A stretch of DNA of 11,080 nt from positions 1-11,080 of the forward strand of contig JAOXYB010056600.1 of assembly GCA_028565635.1 (NCBI GenBank), read 5' to 3'. Shown here piece by piece: positions 1-7,302 of this stretch. The DNA comes from Phoronis ovalis. Taxonomy: Eukaryota > Phoronida > Phoronidae. The notes beneath the pieces were generated by a model. That model had not been told where the DNA came from. It did not search any database and was given only the letters and a program-made list of their open reading frames with translations. The position numbers were made by a program, and so were the translations under genes. Numbering within the stretch: the first letter of the stretch is position 1; every line of letters starts with the position of its first letter.

Positions 1-81
1 AAACTGTTATTTAATTTTTGTAGCACGAATTCAAAAAAATTCGGAACAGCTTGATAAACACTAAGAGGAAACTGAGTTAAT

Positions 82-258
82 GGTATCCCAATACAATGGC
101 AACATTGGAGAGATGCTTATAACTGGGACATTCGTCACAATACAATGCGAATACAGGGAAAATTAACAGACAAGCATTTAAATCCTGACAATGCTGGCAA
201 AATGAGGAACCATGTAGCAGAAGAGGTATTAGATGGTGATATGCTATTGCTTATGAAG
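82..258 (+). pseudogene. P-element/THAP9-like transposase, internal exon (partial)
   Basis: Frame 1 reads GIPIQWQHWRDAYNWD, then KLTDKHLNPDNAGKMRNHV, and ends LLLMK directly before GTAAGA, a good splice donor. In P-element and THAP9 transposases the RNase H-like core is followed by a conserved 'YEWD ... KLT..HLNP....KMRV..A..VL' block, and this exon matches that order from my memory of the family. An in-frame TGA lies just upstream at 73-75, and bases 1-75 give no readable frame, so the exon is either damaged there or starts at an acceptor I cannot place. The THAP DNA-binding domain and the first catalytic residues would lie left of the window. It joins to the exon at 1292, with the same donor/acceptor phase (codon boundary). 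Non-functional as it stands. Confidence 0.68.
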
Positions 259-1291
259 GTAAGACTTCATGTATGCATGTAGCAAAATAAACTTGCAATT
301 GTTGCATCTTTCTTATAGTCTCAGGGCTGTGTTCCAATTTGAGTTTAACAGCATAGGGGGTCAGCAGTTTTTTTTGGAAGGCTACATTCCCTCCCAAGAA
401 CAATATGGTCACTTGATTTTGTTTGTGAGTATAGGTATCTGTTGCAGGACCAAACCTAAATTTTACCTTGTGGTATCAAACTAAAGCATACAGAGGTGGC
501 AATCAAAAACTTTAAAATATTTGAGTAGCAACCTAAGTTTATGTCATATTAAACAACATCATGAAATATTTTAAAATGCTATTGGGTGTTATAAGGGTGT
601 GCGCAATTGACAGCCATTTTCTTCACGATAACACGACTACCAGTTCAGCCTACAATGTACAAGCATCGTTAAGCATATCCTGGGTTGTGCAGGACATGAA
701 ATTAGTAAATGATAGCCATCCTTTATATAGTAAGATTTAATTAATTCTCTAGGAAAATCTCTGAAAGGTGTGTACAATGGACAGCCCCTTTCTCATGATA
801 ACACGAACACCACTTCAATCTACAATGTACAAACATCGTTTGTGGACAACGTGAAATGATAGCCATATAATATGATTTAATTATCTAGAAAAATCTCTGA
901 AGTTTATAAGTAAAAGGCAATAATCAAATAGTGCAAAAGTAGCAAACACCATTTGCCAATTTTTGAATAGTAATCAACATAACAAAAAGTGCAACCCAAA
1001 TACAAAACTGGCTTGGCCCACACAACCCTACTGAAAAATAATCCGAGTATCCCTAAAAATTCCCCCAGGCTTTTTATGTAACTAAAAGTGGAACAAGCGG
1101 CCCTTATAAAATTTGTTAAAATGATCTCAGGAATTTCTGTAAATGAGCTTGGGCTTTTTCTGTTAAACCAATCATTCATCCCAAAGTCTTCTAAGAGGAA
1201 CACCATCTTTACACTAGTCATCTTCCCAATTCTCCCGTAGCAACTAGAAAATAAACAAAATATAATATAACCATTTTCACTTTGCTTTTAG
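259..1291 (+). other. Intron of the P-like transposase
   Basis: A 1,033-bp interval runs from donor AAG|GTAAGA (259) to acceptor TTTGCTTTTAG|GAG (ends 1291), with a pyrimidine-rich tract before the acceptor. Both flanking exons read P-transposase protein in the order expected. The interval is AT-rich and has no supported gene. Small open frames at 269-484 (+) and 904-1221 (-) look like chance. It contains a divergent tandem duplication, listed separately. Confidence 0.6.
594..901. repeat. Divergent tandem duplication, two units
   Basis: Unit 1 (about 594-765) and unit 2 (about 766-901) lie head to tail. Shared blocks in order are GATAACACGA, CTACAATGTACAA, CATCGTT, GAAATGATAGCCAT-type sequence, GATTTAATTA and AAATCTCTGAA. 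Unit 2 lacks roughly 30 bases present in unit 1 after CATCGTT. This is an old duplication within the intron. No open frame or terminal inverted repeat defines it as a transposon. Confidence 0.8.
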
Positions 1292-1842
1292 GAGTATAGG
1301 AAGACAGTTCCTGATGCAGCCTATCTAGATAAAACAATTGAATTCCTGGAAAATGCAAGCATGTTAGTGCAAAACTTTAGAGATTTACGACCGATTAGAA
1401 AAAGTGGAGGACATCAGGTTACAACAAAACTGAGAAGTGATGAAGTTTTTCTTAGCATGGGGGAGAGAAGTCAATAATAAAATGTTCTTGTCAGATGCAG
1501 AGAAGAAAAAAATTCTCCTCACTCCTGAAGCTAGAATGGACCTCAATAGTGTAATAGTGGGTTTCGAAGCCCTGGTAAGGATGAAACTGGCAACATATCC
1601 AGAAGGATTCTGATGTGATTGAAAACTTTTTTAGTAGTCATCGAGGCCTCAATAATGGAGCCAATGATAACCCAACACTTTTGCAATATATGAAAGGCAT
1701 CAACACCATCATCTTAACCCAAAATCCCCAGTCAAAAAAGGCAAATGCTAAGGATATTAGTCAGGACTGTTTTGCATCAAAGACATACCATCAGCACACA
1801 AAAGAGCCATTTAATGTAAAAAAAAGACTTAGAAGATTGTAG
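1292..1842 (+). pseudogene. P-element/THAP9-like transposase, C-terminal exon (two frameshifts)
   Basis: This is the 3' coding exon of a cut-and-paste DNA transposase of the P-element superfamily. Three consecutive frames carry successive family blocks. The first is 1292-1477 (EFLENASMLVQNFRDLRPIR). The second is about 1443-1613 (FFLAWGREVNNKMFLS, then MDLNSVIVGFEALV). The third is 1609-1842 (SDVIENFFSSHRGLNNGAND, then NPTLLQYMKGINTIILTQ and KKANAKDIS). The last block is the most conserved stretch of the P transposase C-terminal region (Tnp_P_element_C type) and is diagnostic. Each change of frame moves by one base, so two indels have killed this copy. Termination is at TAG 1840-1842, and a poly(A) signal lies about 180 bases downstream. 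The acceptor at 1291 supports splicing from the exon at 82-258. I am sure of the family, less sure of the exact exon end. Confidence 0.85.
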
Positions 1843-2021
1843 GCTGTTGTTATTTTGTTAGCGTATGAAGAGAAACTAGCCGCTATAAATTTGACACCTC
1901 AGGTTACTTTGTGTAACATCTGTAATGTTAAATTTGTTGCCATATTTAAAAACAATAATTATATACAAAGATTTGTTTAAAGCTGCTTTTCTATCAGTTG
2001 CCTGGTTTGTACAGGAAGTTG

Positions 2022-2033
2022 AATAAATTTATT
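2022..2033. promoter_or_regulatory. Bidirectional palindromic poly(A) signal
   Basis: AATAAATTTATT is a perfect palindrome, so AATAAA occurs on the plus strand (2022-2027) and on the minus strand (2033-2028). It sits 3' of the plus-strand transposase stop (1842) and 25 bases past the minus-strand PHD gene stop (2058), at the meeting point of two convergent genes. Use as a polyadenylation signal on both strands is inference. Confidence 0.6.
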
Positions 2034-2057
2034 TGCCATGCACATGCAAAATTTAAT

Positions 2058-2071
2058 TCAGCAGCTGCAGC
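2058..2071 (-). pseudogene. Terminal micro-exon of the helicase/PHD gene
   Basis: On the minus strand, acceptor TAATAAATTATAG is followed by GCTGCAGCTGCTGA. Joined in phase to the PHD exon (which ends in the first base of a codon), it adds Ser-Cys-Ser-Cys and then TGA at 2060-2058. AATAAA follows 25 bases later. The phase fit and poly(A) signal support it, but so short an exon is only a reasonable guess. Confidence 0.45.
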
Positions 2072-2116
2072 CTATAATTTATTAAACAAAAAAATTACTA
2101 AGAACTAAATACTCAC

Positions 2117-2335
2117 TTGCTATGCATCCAGGACACATCCATATGTCGTCGGATTCTGTATGTGTTGAGAAAGTCTCACGTGACATGGTCAGGCAATGTC
2201 GGTGGTTCCACTGGTTGCAAATTGAACAACAAATCCAAAAACGTCCCTTCTTCTGTTCGCACACAGCACATTTTTCCAAATCATGTTCTTGTTCAGTTTC
2301 AGCTATTACACTTGCAGGCATAGGCTTGCTTTCGA
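2117..2335 (-). pseudogene. PHD-finger exon (C4HC3)
   Basis: The exon is 219 bases, bounded by acceptor TATGCTTTGCAG (ending at 2336) and donor GTGAGT (2116-2111), phase 1 at both ends. It encodes an acidic lead-in (ETEQEHDLEK) and a complete PHD finger: CAVC, then CSIC, WNHRHC, and MCPGC. The eight zinc ligands are C-x2-C, C-x2-C, H-x2-C and C-x2-C, with the aromatic Trp two residues before the last Cys pair (IWMCPGC). PHD fingers bind histone H3 tails or serve as protein-binding zinc modules. In repeat-associated invertebrate proteins they often sit at the C-terminus. This exon itself has no stop or frameshift. It lies at the 3' end of the helicase transcription unit, and I annotate it as pseudogene only because the upstream gene is broken. 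That helicase and PHD form one protein is inference. Confidence 0.75.
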
Positions 2336-3300
2336 CTGCAAAGCATATAACTGACACAAGTTCACTAATTCTTTTTTTGGCCACATTTTAGAACTTCCAG
2401 CTCTGATTGCTTTTAGTTTCATTGGCTGTCAATTTTCCCAGCAGAATTGTCCTTGGCTAAATCTTTGGGGGGAAAAAGATTTACCAGATGAGGACTTCTT
2501 TGCAGTTTTTATCTGCTGTCTATGTGCAGCTTTCTTTTTGGCTCCAAAAGTGTAGTCTTGATTTCTTAACGGAATTGATGACCACCAATTCTAAAATATC
2601 TTGTGACTAAACATTCAAACAATACCAAGATAGAACTTTCATGAGATTGCACTTCTCGCACTGCATATGTGAAATCACAAAACGGATGCAAAGTGTTCAA
2701 GAAAGCACAATCAGATAACACATCATTCAATCCCACTTGGATAACAATACTGCTGAATTTAGCCAGTTCGCCCACAGACTGTTTCTGTACTCTAAGTTTC
2801 TCTAATTCCAGAAAAAAAAACAGTAAAGTATTGTCACTGACATGTGTCAGTCTACCTCTATCATACTGCCTGTGTTCAGTGATGGAGAGTTCCAGGCATG
2901 GAGGTGTTCTCTGTCAGTGTTTGGTACTGGCATGTTAAATGTTCTAACATTTTTCGCTGAACATTCATTTCCTTGATCTTATCTTGGGCGCCGGATGTTA
3001 TCAGCTGCGATATTTTTTTAGAGGTAAGTTTTCTAGTCTTCGATATACATGCTCCAGCAATGTATCTTACTACACCTTGTCCGCCTTTTGACATAGTGTT
3101 TATCGCACGAGTTGATTCTGAAACCTCTTGAGTCGCAACTGCTCGACTAGAAAATGACTGTATGACCTTTTACTTTATAAGAGCAGCTTGCCAAAAACAG
3201 TTTCTGCAGCTAATGTCAGCAGAGCACCAGTAACGATGTTAGAACATAATTTAGAGTAATCATCACCAGTAGCGTAGATTTTGAAGTCTGATTCAAGTTG
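2336..3300 (-). pseudogene. Unrecognised coding region between helicase and PHD finger, frameshifted
   Basis: Consecutive minus-strand open stretches in alternating frames look like one protein. They are 3300-3178 (DFKIYATGDDYSKLCSNIVT, ending FGKLLL), 3169-2876 (GQGVVRYIAGACISKTRK and a long basic/helical part), 2868-2566 (YDRGRLTHVSDNTLL, LEKLRVQK, CLVTRYFRIGGHQFR), and 2575-2432 (FGAKKKAAHRQQIKTAKKSS). The last is followed in frame by TGA 2431-2429 and WPKKELVNLCQLYALQSK, which looks faintly SAP-like. I know no named domain for this block. From memory, uncharacterised cnidarian and mollusc proteins show a similar order ('VRYIAG', 'GGLT.VSD', 'R.QF..D', Lys/Arg-rich, PHD), but I cannot check that. 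At least four frame changes show decay. The Lys-rich end lies directly before the PHD exon. Confidence 0.55.
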
Positions 3301-3992
3301 CGTAACTGACAAGGAGTAACATTTTTTCCTTCATAACACAACTTCTACTGATCATTTCATAGAGCTTTGTGTATACCTGTCTACTATAGTCTTGCATGCT
3401 CTCTAAATCAAAGAGGTTGCTAATTGTATGATTAATTTCTAGCTGTTTGTTTGTTTCAGCGTGATCATATTTAACCGAGTTCATGAGGAGTGCGATAGAA
3501 AAATCTTGCTCCTGCTCATGTTGTACAGGAGGCAGTTCTCGCACCACAGCATACTTATCTAAAATACTGTCGACTTCTCTTACAAGTTCATCGTCATCCT
3601 CACATTCGGTTAAACAATCTTCTAAAGACATAAATTCTTGTTGCATATCTAATGGCCGTTCAACAGCATCTAAAGTCATTTCATCAGAGAGATTACTATC
3701 ATGACAGCAGTTGTCACTAAGTACTGAATCTGGTGGAGCTTCATAAAATCTTGTAACGTCCTGCTTTGTTTTAAAGCAAACATTCTCACTAAAGTTCCAA
3801 ATTTTCAGACCTCGAATGCAACGAGCATGACTAATAGCCACATTGTACTGACCAGGAAGAAAAATCCCATTGCAATCCACAGATACAGCTTCTAGTGTCG
3901 GTCCCTGGCTCTTATGGCTTGTTCTAGGATAGGCGAACTTCAATGGTATTTGTGATCTAGATGCCACATCAATCTCGAGTTGTTTGTTGTAA
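3301..3992 (-). pseudogene. PIF1-family helicase, exon 4 (motifs V-VI and C-terminal extension)
   Basis: Acceptor TTATTTTCAG (ends 3993) leads into YNKQLEIDVASRSQIPLKFA, then the helicase motif V block TSHKSQGPTLEAVSVD and motif VI GQYNVAISHARCIRGLKIW. PIF1 helicases unwind DNA 5'-3' using ATP, and motif VI normally reads VALSRA with an arginine finger. Here that Arg is His (codon at 3829-3827), a likely loss of activity. After motif VI comes an acidic extension of about 145 residues (LEDCLTECEDDDELVREVDS) with no domain I recognise. The frame runs into TGA at 3295-3293, but a +1 frame at 3300 continues coding-like sequence, so the extension probably ran on into the next region. The first base completes the codon left open by exon 3 (phase 2). 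Confidence 0.8.
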
Positions 3993-4451
3993 CTGAAAAT
4001 AAATTAGTAATGACTGAAATGGCACTTTGTTGCTAACTACAATAATACTGTTAAGTGCAATAATCAAAATGTCATTTTTTATGTAAATATTTTTTGGCAT
4101 CATGAGCTAAAAAAGTGCAAGAAACAGGACACTTTCCAGTTTAATTGCAGTTTCAATTCTCATCCAGTAGAGTGAGATGAGAAAATCATTGCAGGACAGC
4201 ATCTATTCCTGAATTGAAAAATATCACTTTTTATCTCCAGGTTATCTATTTTGCAGTTAAAAGTACTCATATATTATTTACAAAATTATTCATAAATACT
4301 TTTTCCATTGAGTGAATTATCCCTATGGGGTTTACTTTTGGAAACTGCAAGTAAAGCAATATGAGGAACAAGTAATGCATACCAGGACCAGTACCTTGGT
4401 ATTAAATGTTTTAATTGTTATGGAAGATACAATGGTCAGACTAGTACTTAC
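3993..4451 (-). other. Helicase intron 3
   Basis: The interval runs from donor GTAAGT (4451-4446) to acceptor TTTTCAG (ending 3993), phase 2 on both sides. It is AT-rich, and I see no gene, hairpin or repeat in it. The plus-strand open frame at 4312-4530 overlaps real exon 3 antisense and is a shadow. Confidence 0.6.
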
Positions 4452-4630
4452 ATTGAAAAAGTATAAGGTTCAATGTTCACAGATCTATCTCCAAATTGTA
4501 CACCCATACTGTCATTATTCAACTGTGTAACAGTTCCAATTAGCCCATTGACAACACCAATTCCAATACTTCTAAGCAGCATCACTGGAACTCCAACTTT
4601 AAACCTTTTGCTGCTAGGCATGTTTAGGGC
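4452..4630 (-). pseudogene. PIF1-family helicase, exon 3
   Basis: The exon is 179 bases, from acceptor GGATCCAATAG to donor GTAAGT. It reads ALNMPSSKRFKVGVPVMLLR, then GVVNGLIGTVTQL and VQFGDRSVNIEPYTF. The pattern 'KVG.PVMLLRN....GL.NG..G.V' is a hallmark of PIF1-like and Helitron-type helicases, between motif IV and motif V. The start is in phase 0 with the end of exon 2, and the end (two bases over) is completed by exon 4. An alternative acceptor at CCTAG|CAGC would break phase, so I prefer the upstream one. No stop occurs inside the exon. Confidence 0.8.
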
Positions 4631-4712
4631 CTATTGGATCCTATGCTAAGCTTGTTTCAGCCAATACTCAAGAATACCACATACCCATGTTTGAAGCTAA
4701 ATAACAAGATAC

Positions 4713-5019
4713 CTGTAGGAGTTACAAGTTTGGTGTATTGGAAACTTAGGTAGGGTAACACTTCTAGTTCATCATTCAGAAGGTTCCATCCAGTCCTTGC
4801 GGTAAAGTCCATACCAGCCCTTGGGGGAGTGCCACCCCCACTGTCAGTGTCAGAATCAGGGGCTTGTACATCAACCATATCAACACTACTGTGGTCACTA
4901 TGTATGCTCTGTACACTGATATCACTGTCTGCATCACTCGAAGAATCATCACTAACATTATCAGCCTCAGAATCGTATATAGCTGCTATGACTTCCTCAC
5001 CTGTGATGTAAGTCACCAT
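4713..5019 (-). CDS. Acidic ORF nested in helicase intron 2, first exon?
   Basis: ATG at 5019 in context AAAATGG opens about 102 codons: MVTYITGEEVIAAIYDSEAD, then a Ser/Asp-rich acidic stretch (about residues 18-60, with repeats such as DDSSSDADSD and DSDTDSGGG), then GMDFTARTGWNLLNDELE. A strong donor ACAG|GTATCT lies at 4712, and without splicing the frame ends at 4657. The acidic low-complexity N-terminus recalls transposase N-termini such as piggyBac, but I see no catalytic block, so I do not name it. It has the same orientation as the helicase and lies wholly inside its intron. Upstream are a short uORF, a YY1-like site and paired palindromes. It could be the remains of an inserted element or the first exon of a nested gene whose later exons are lost. 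Product unknown. Confidence 0.4.
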
Positions 5020-5096
5020 TTTGCCAAGTCAGATCAATAAAACCCTCAAAAATCCCTAAAATTTTCTATAAAAACATCAGTCTTTCTCACTGAAAA

Positions 5097-5111
5097 TCAA
5101 GAGTCCGCCAT
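5097..5111 (-). promoter_or_regulatory. YY1-like ATGGCGG site and 4-codon uORF
   Basis: The minus strand reads AACATGGCGGACTCTTGA, which holds ATGGCGG, the core of the YY1 element common near metazoan transcription starts. The same ATG opens a four-codon uORF (MADS, stop). It lies about 80 bases upstream of the acidic ORF start. Function is inference. Confidence 0.35.
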
Positions 5112-5195
5112 GTTCACTAACTAATATGCTACCTATCGGCAGCATTCCGGAACTAATAACCATTCAGTAAGCCTTGATCTATGGGATGCCAATTC

Positions 5196-5254
5196 GGCGA
5201 AAATTTTCGACCAGCCGCACATACGACAAAAAAACTTGGGCGAAAATTTTCGAC
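5196..5254. repeat. Two copies of a 16-base motif with palindromic core
   Basis: GGCGAAAATTTTCGAC occurs at 5196-5211 and 5239-5254, exactly 43 bases apart. The core CGAAAATTTTCG is a perfect palindrome. They lie about 180-230 bases upstream (minus strand) of the acidic ORF. Confidence 0.75.
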
Positions 5255-5498
5255 AGGGCGCAGCAAAAGGGTCAAGATTGAGGGTCTACAAAAAGTGTTG
5301 ATATTAAATTCAGAAAAACACTCGATTCAAATAAGTGCAACTTTCACTTCATTAACAAAGACCTTTGTTCTTGTATTGGCTTTTTAAGGGTTATTTTAGC
5401 ATATTTTCAGCACTTTAGAACCCTAAACAATGTGTTAGCAAAATTCAGAACATACTGGTTGTTTGACAGAACAAAACTACCCAATAATTTGAAGTTAC

Positions 5499-6138
5499 CT
5501 TAACTCCTTGAATATTCCTGAGATCATTAGCTGGTCCAATGTCTTTCGCTCTGCAAGTCTTTGTATTTCCGGGATGCATTTGTAGTTCTTGACTGTTATG
5601 GATATCAGGTTTTATGTCACGAGGTAATCGATGCTGGAGACTTGTTAAAAATAATTTGGTACCTTCACTAATTGTACCATGATGATTCATGAACAGCATT
5701 GATCAAATCCAAGTCGGAAGTACACTTAATGTCTCCAAGTATTATTGTATGAGGAGCAGCAAAACGGTATAGAGGTGACTCAAACACAAAATCACCCAGA
5801 TCATCGTAATGTACATTTCCGACAGGTGGCAGCTGCTAAAAATCACAAACAAATATAGTCTGCAAACCACCCATAATCACATTGATTTTTCTAACTGCTC
5901 TCAAAATAAATTCCACATCTTCAAAGATCTTTCTTGACAACATAGATACTTCATCAATAAAGAGTGTGTTAGCTTTCATCAAATCATTTCTTTGTGTAAA
6001 TATGGGATCATAAATAAAATTATCTGCCACATCTTCCTTTTCAAACCCGTCCAATAAACCAAATTGCGAATGAAGTGTAACGGCACCTATTTCCTTCAAC
6101 AGGAGAGACTATAGACCTGTTGTAGTGACAACCAAAAT
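5499..6138 (-). pseudogene. PIF1-family helicase, exon 2 (Walker B; two TAG stops, one frameshift)
   Basis: The exon opens after acceptor TTTAAACTTTAG with ILVVTTTGL, an in-frame TAG (6111-6109), then GAVTLHSQFGLLDG (the 'T.H.FAG' block). Walker B TLFIDEVSMLS follows near 5964-5935, then NVIMGGLQTIFVCDF, a second TAG (5838-5836), and QLPPVGNVHYDD. Canonical PIF1 reads GDFxQLPPV, so the stop falls exactly in that motif. After DLINAVHE (about 5700) the frame shifts by one base to GTISEGTKLFLTSLQHRLPR and ends DLRNIQGVK before donor GTAACT. All these blocks follow PIF1/Helitron-helicase order: motifs Ia, II, III, then the linker toward exon 3. The exon is 640 bases, one more than a multiple of three, matching the single frameshift. 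The copy cannot make a full helicase. Confidence 0.88.
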
Positions 6139-6631
6139 CTAAAGTTTAAAAAATACAATTAATTTTGTAATAATATGGACCTAATCTAAATCTATGGCTA
6201 TTAAGCTAACAGTTTATTGCTTTTTATATCATAAGCTACAATAAACATACAGACCAGGGCACTGCGTCAATAAGGAAAATGGATTATCTAGAGCACACCA
6301 GTAATTACGAGAAGCATCGGCTACAGTTGTCCATTTTAACACATAAATTACTGTAACAGTACATATCTATCTGTCTAAATGTGTTTAATAACAAAGTCAC
6401 GTTCAGATTGTTTACAATTCTTCTCAAAGGCAAGTCTATAATATTTATCGGTAATGTATGAAATTTGTAATGCCAAATCTGTACTAAGCATCCGCACTAA
6501 AAGTTGGTATCATTTTTTTAAAAACATTGTTCGTAACTACATGTTTTCTGTTTATCTGTGGTATCTACATTTCTTAACTCAACTATACGCTTGTGTTGTG
6601 AAAAATTCTCCCGCCAAATATTGTTGCCTAC
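6139..6631 (-). other. Helicase intron 1
   Basis: This 493-base interval runs from donor CAG|GTAGGC to acceptor AACTTTAG, phase 0 on both sides. It is AT-rich with no supported feature. Small plus-strand open frames here are chance or antisense. Confidence 0.65.
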
Positions 6632-6865
6632 CTGTTTTCCCGATTCTTGCAATGATTTTGCCAGTCTCTTCAGAAGAATGGTTTTCCCTGTACCTGCCTG
6701 GCCAAGAAGAAAAAACGAATGCCCATTTTCACACAATTCAATGGCTCTATCCATATTTGTCCTTAAAATCTCAATGGTATTAGAAAACAATGAACTTTCT
6801 GAGAATCACCATGCTTCGTCTGCTGACGAATCTTTGTCCAATCAACGACGATTTCCGGTGGCCAT
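6632..6865 (-). pseudogene. PIF1-family helicase, exon 1 (Walker A; two TGA stops)
   Basis: The frame runs from a proposed ATG at 6865-6863 (MATGNRR) through TGA (6844-6842), LDKDSSADEAW, TGA (6808-6806) and FSESSLFSNTIEILR to Walker A GQAGTGKT (residues 55-62). It then continues LLKRLAKSLQESGKQ and ends before donor GTAGGC. The exon is exactly 78 codons, phase 0. The ATG is chosen because it is in frame with Walker A and the sequence between is coding-like once the two TGA codons are ignored. Both would be CGA (Arg) with one C-to-T change at a CpG. PIF1 proteins commonly begin with a short lead before motif I, so this start fits a compact repeat-encoded helicase. A short, damaged first exon is the main uncertainty. 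Confidence 0.8.
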
Positions 6866-7302
6866 TGATATTGTTTCCAGTGACCTTGTTAGAGTGAAAG
6901 GTCAATTTCCTTAAGGATCACCGTCTTTGGTGCAATGCACGAGTATGTTGTTGAATATTTCGTATGTCTGTGGAGGTACGTGGATGGAAACATTTTTTGA
7001 CGCTAGTTTAAGGAGTTAATATTCTGGTAAGTTTCTTGAGGGTGTGTGGGCTGATTGGCAAAAAAAATAATTATTTTTAAAATTCAACCATGAAATTTTC
7101 AATTCTCGTGTCACCCCTTGATACTATTATATATAGTATGAGCCGCCTTGGACCCAGGAGCTGTACTGGTCATTTCTACGAGTTTTTTTGACATTATTGC
7201 AGGATATTTGGGATTTTGACCATTTGGTGATAAGTGTGAGTGACAGACGTAGAAATCTATTTATTTTTCATTTCATATTTTTTATTCTTTTTATATTTTA
7301 AG
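6866..7302. other. Upstream flank of the helicase, no gene seen
   Basis: 437 bases without a supported gene. They would hold the helicase promoter or the element end. The only structure I see is the perfect 7-bp inverted repeat ATACTAT-TATAT-ATAGTAT at 7121-7139, whose loop is TATA-like. No obvious terminal inverted repeat or target-site duplication is visible. Confidence 0.5.

Larger units (their letters stand above)
4631..5498 (-). other. Helicase intron 2
   Basis: This 868-base interval runs from donor AAG|GTAACT (5498) to acceptor CCAATAG (ending 4631), phase 0 on both sides. It contains the acidic ORF, the ATGGCGG site and the paired palindromes. A small inverted repeat (TTTAAGGGTT / AACCCTAAA) lies near 5384-5428. 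It is much denser in signals than the other introns, consistent with an insertion into the intron. Confidence 0.55.

Noticed and set aside
269-484. Plus-strand open frame of 71 codons
   Set aside because: It lies inside the transposase intron just past the splice donor, has no family resemblance and biased composition. It is probably chance.
904-1221. Minus-strand open frame of 105 codons
   Set aside because: Rich in Leu, Phe and Tyr as expected from AT-rich noncoding DNA, antisense to the intron, no motif seen.
2117-2391. Plus-strand open frames over the PHD exon
   Set aside because: Antisense shadows of the zinc finger, where the Cys/His spacing on the minus strand explains the open frame.
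3483-3704. Ser/Thr-rich plus-strand frame
   Set aside because: Antisense of the acidic helicase extension. The minus strand has the family match.
4657-5019. piggyBac transposase call for the acidic ORF
   Set aside because: Only the acidic N-terminus is suggestive. I see no catalytic Asp block and no TTAA-bounded terminal repeats.
5836-6865. Stop codon reassignment instead of pseudogene
   Set aside because: Both TGA and TAG would need reassignment, and frameshifts plus the motif VI change already show decay.
2058-6865. Helitron call for the helicase gene
   Set aside because: No Rep/HUH two-Tyr domain is visible in this window and no Helitron-type 3' hairpin with CTRR end was recognised.
6454-6914. 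Plus-strand open frames opposite helicase exon 1
   Set aside because: The minus strand carries Walker A GQAGTGKT, so the plus frames are shadows.
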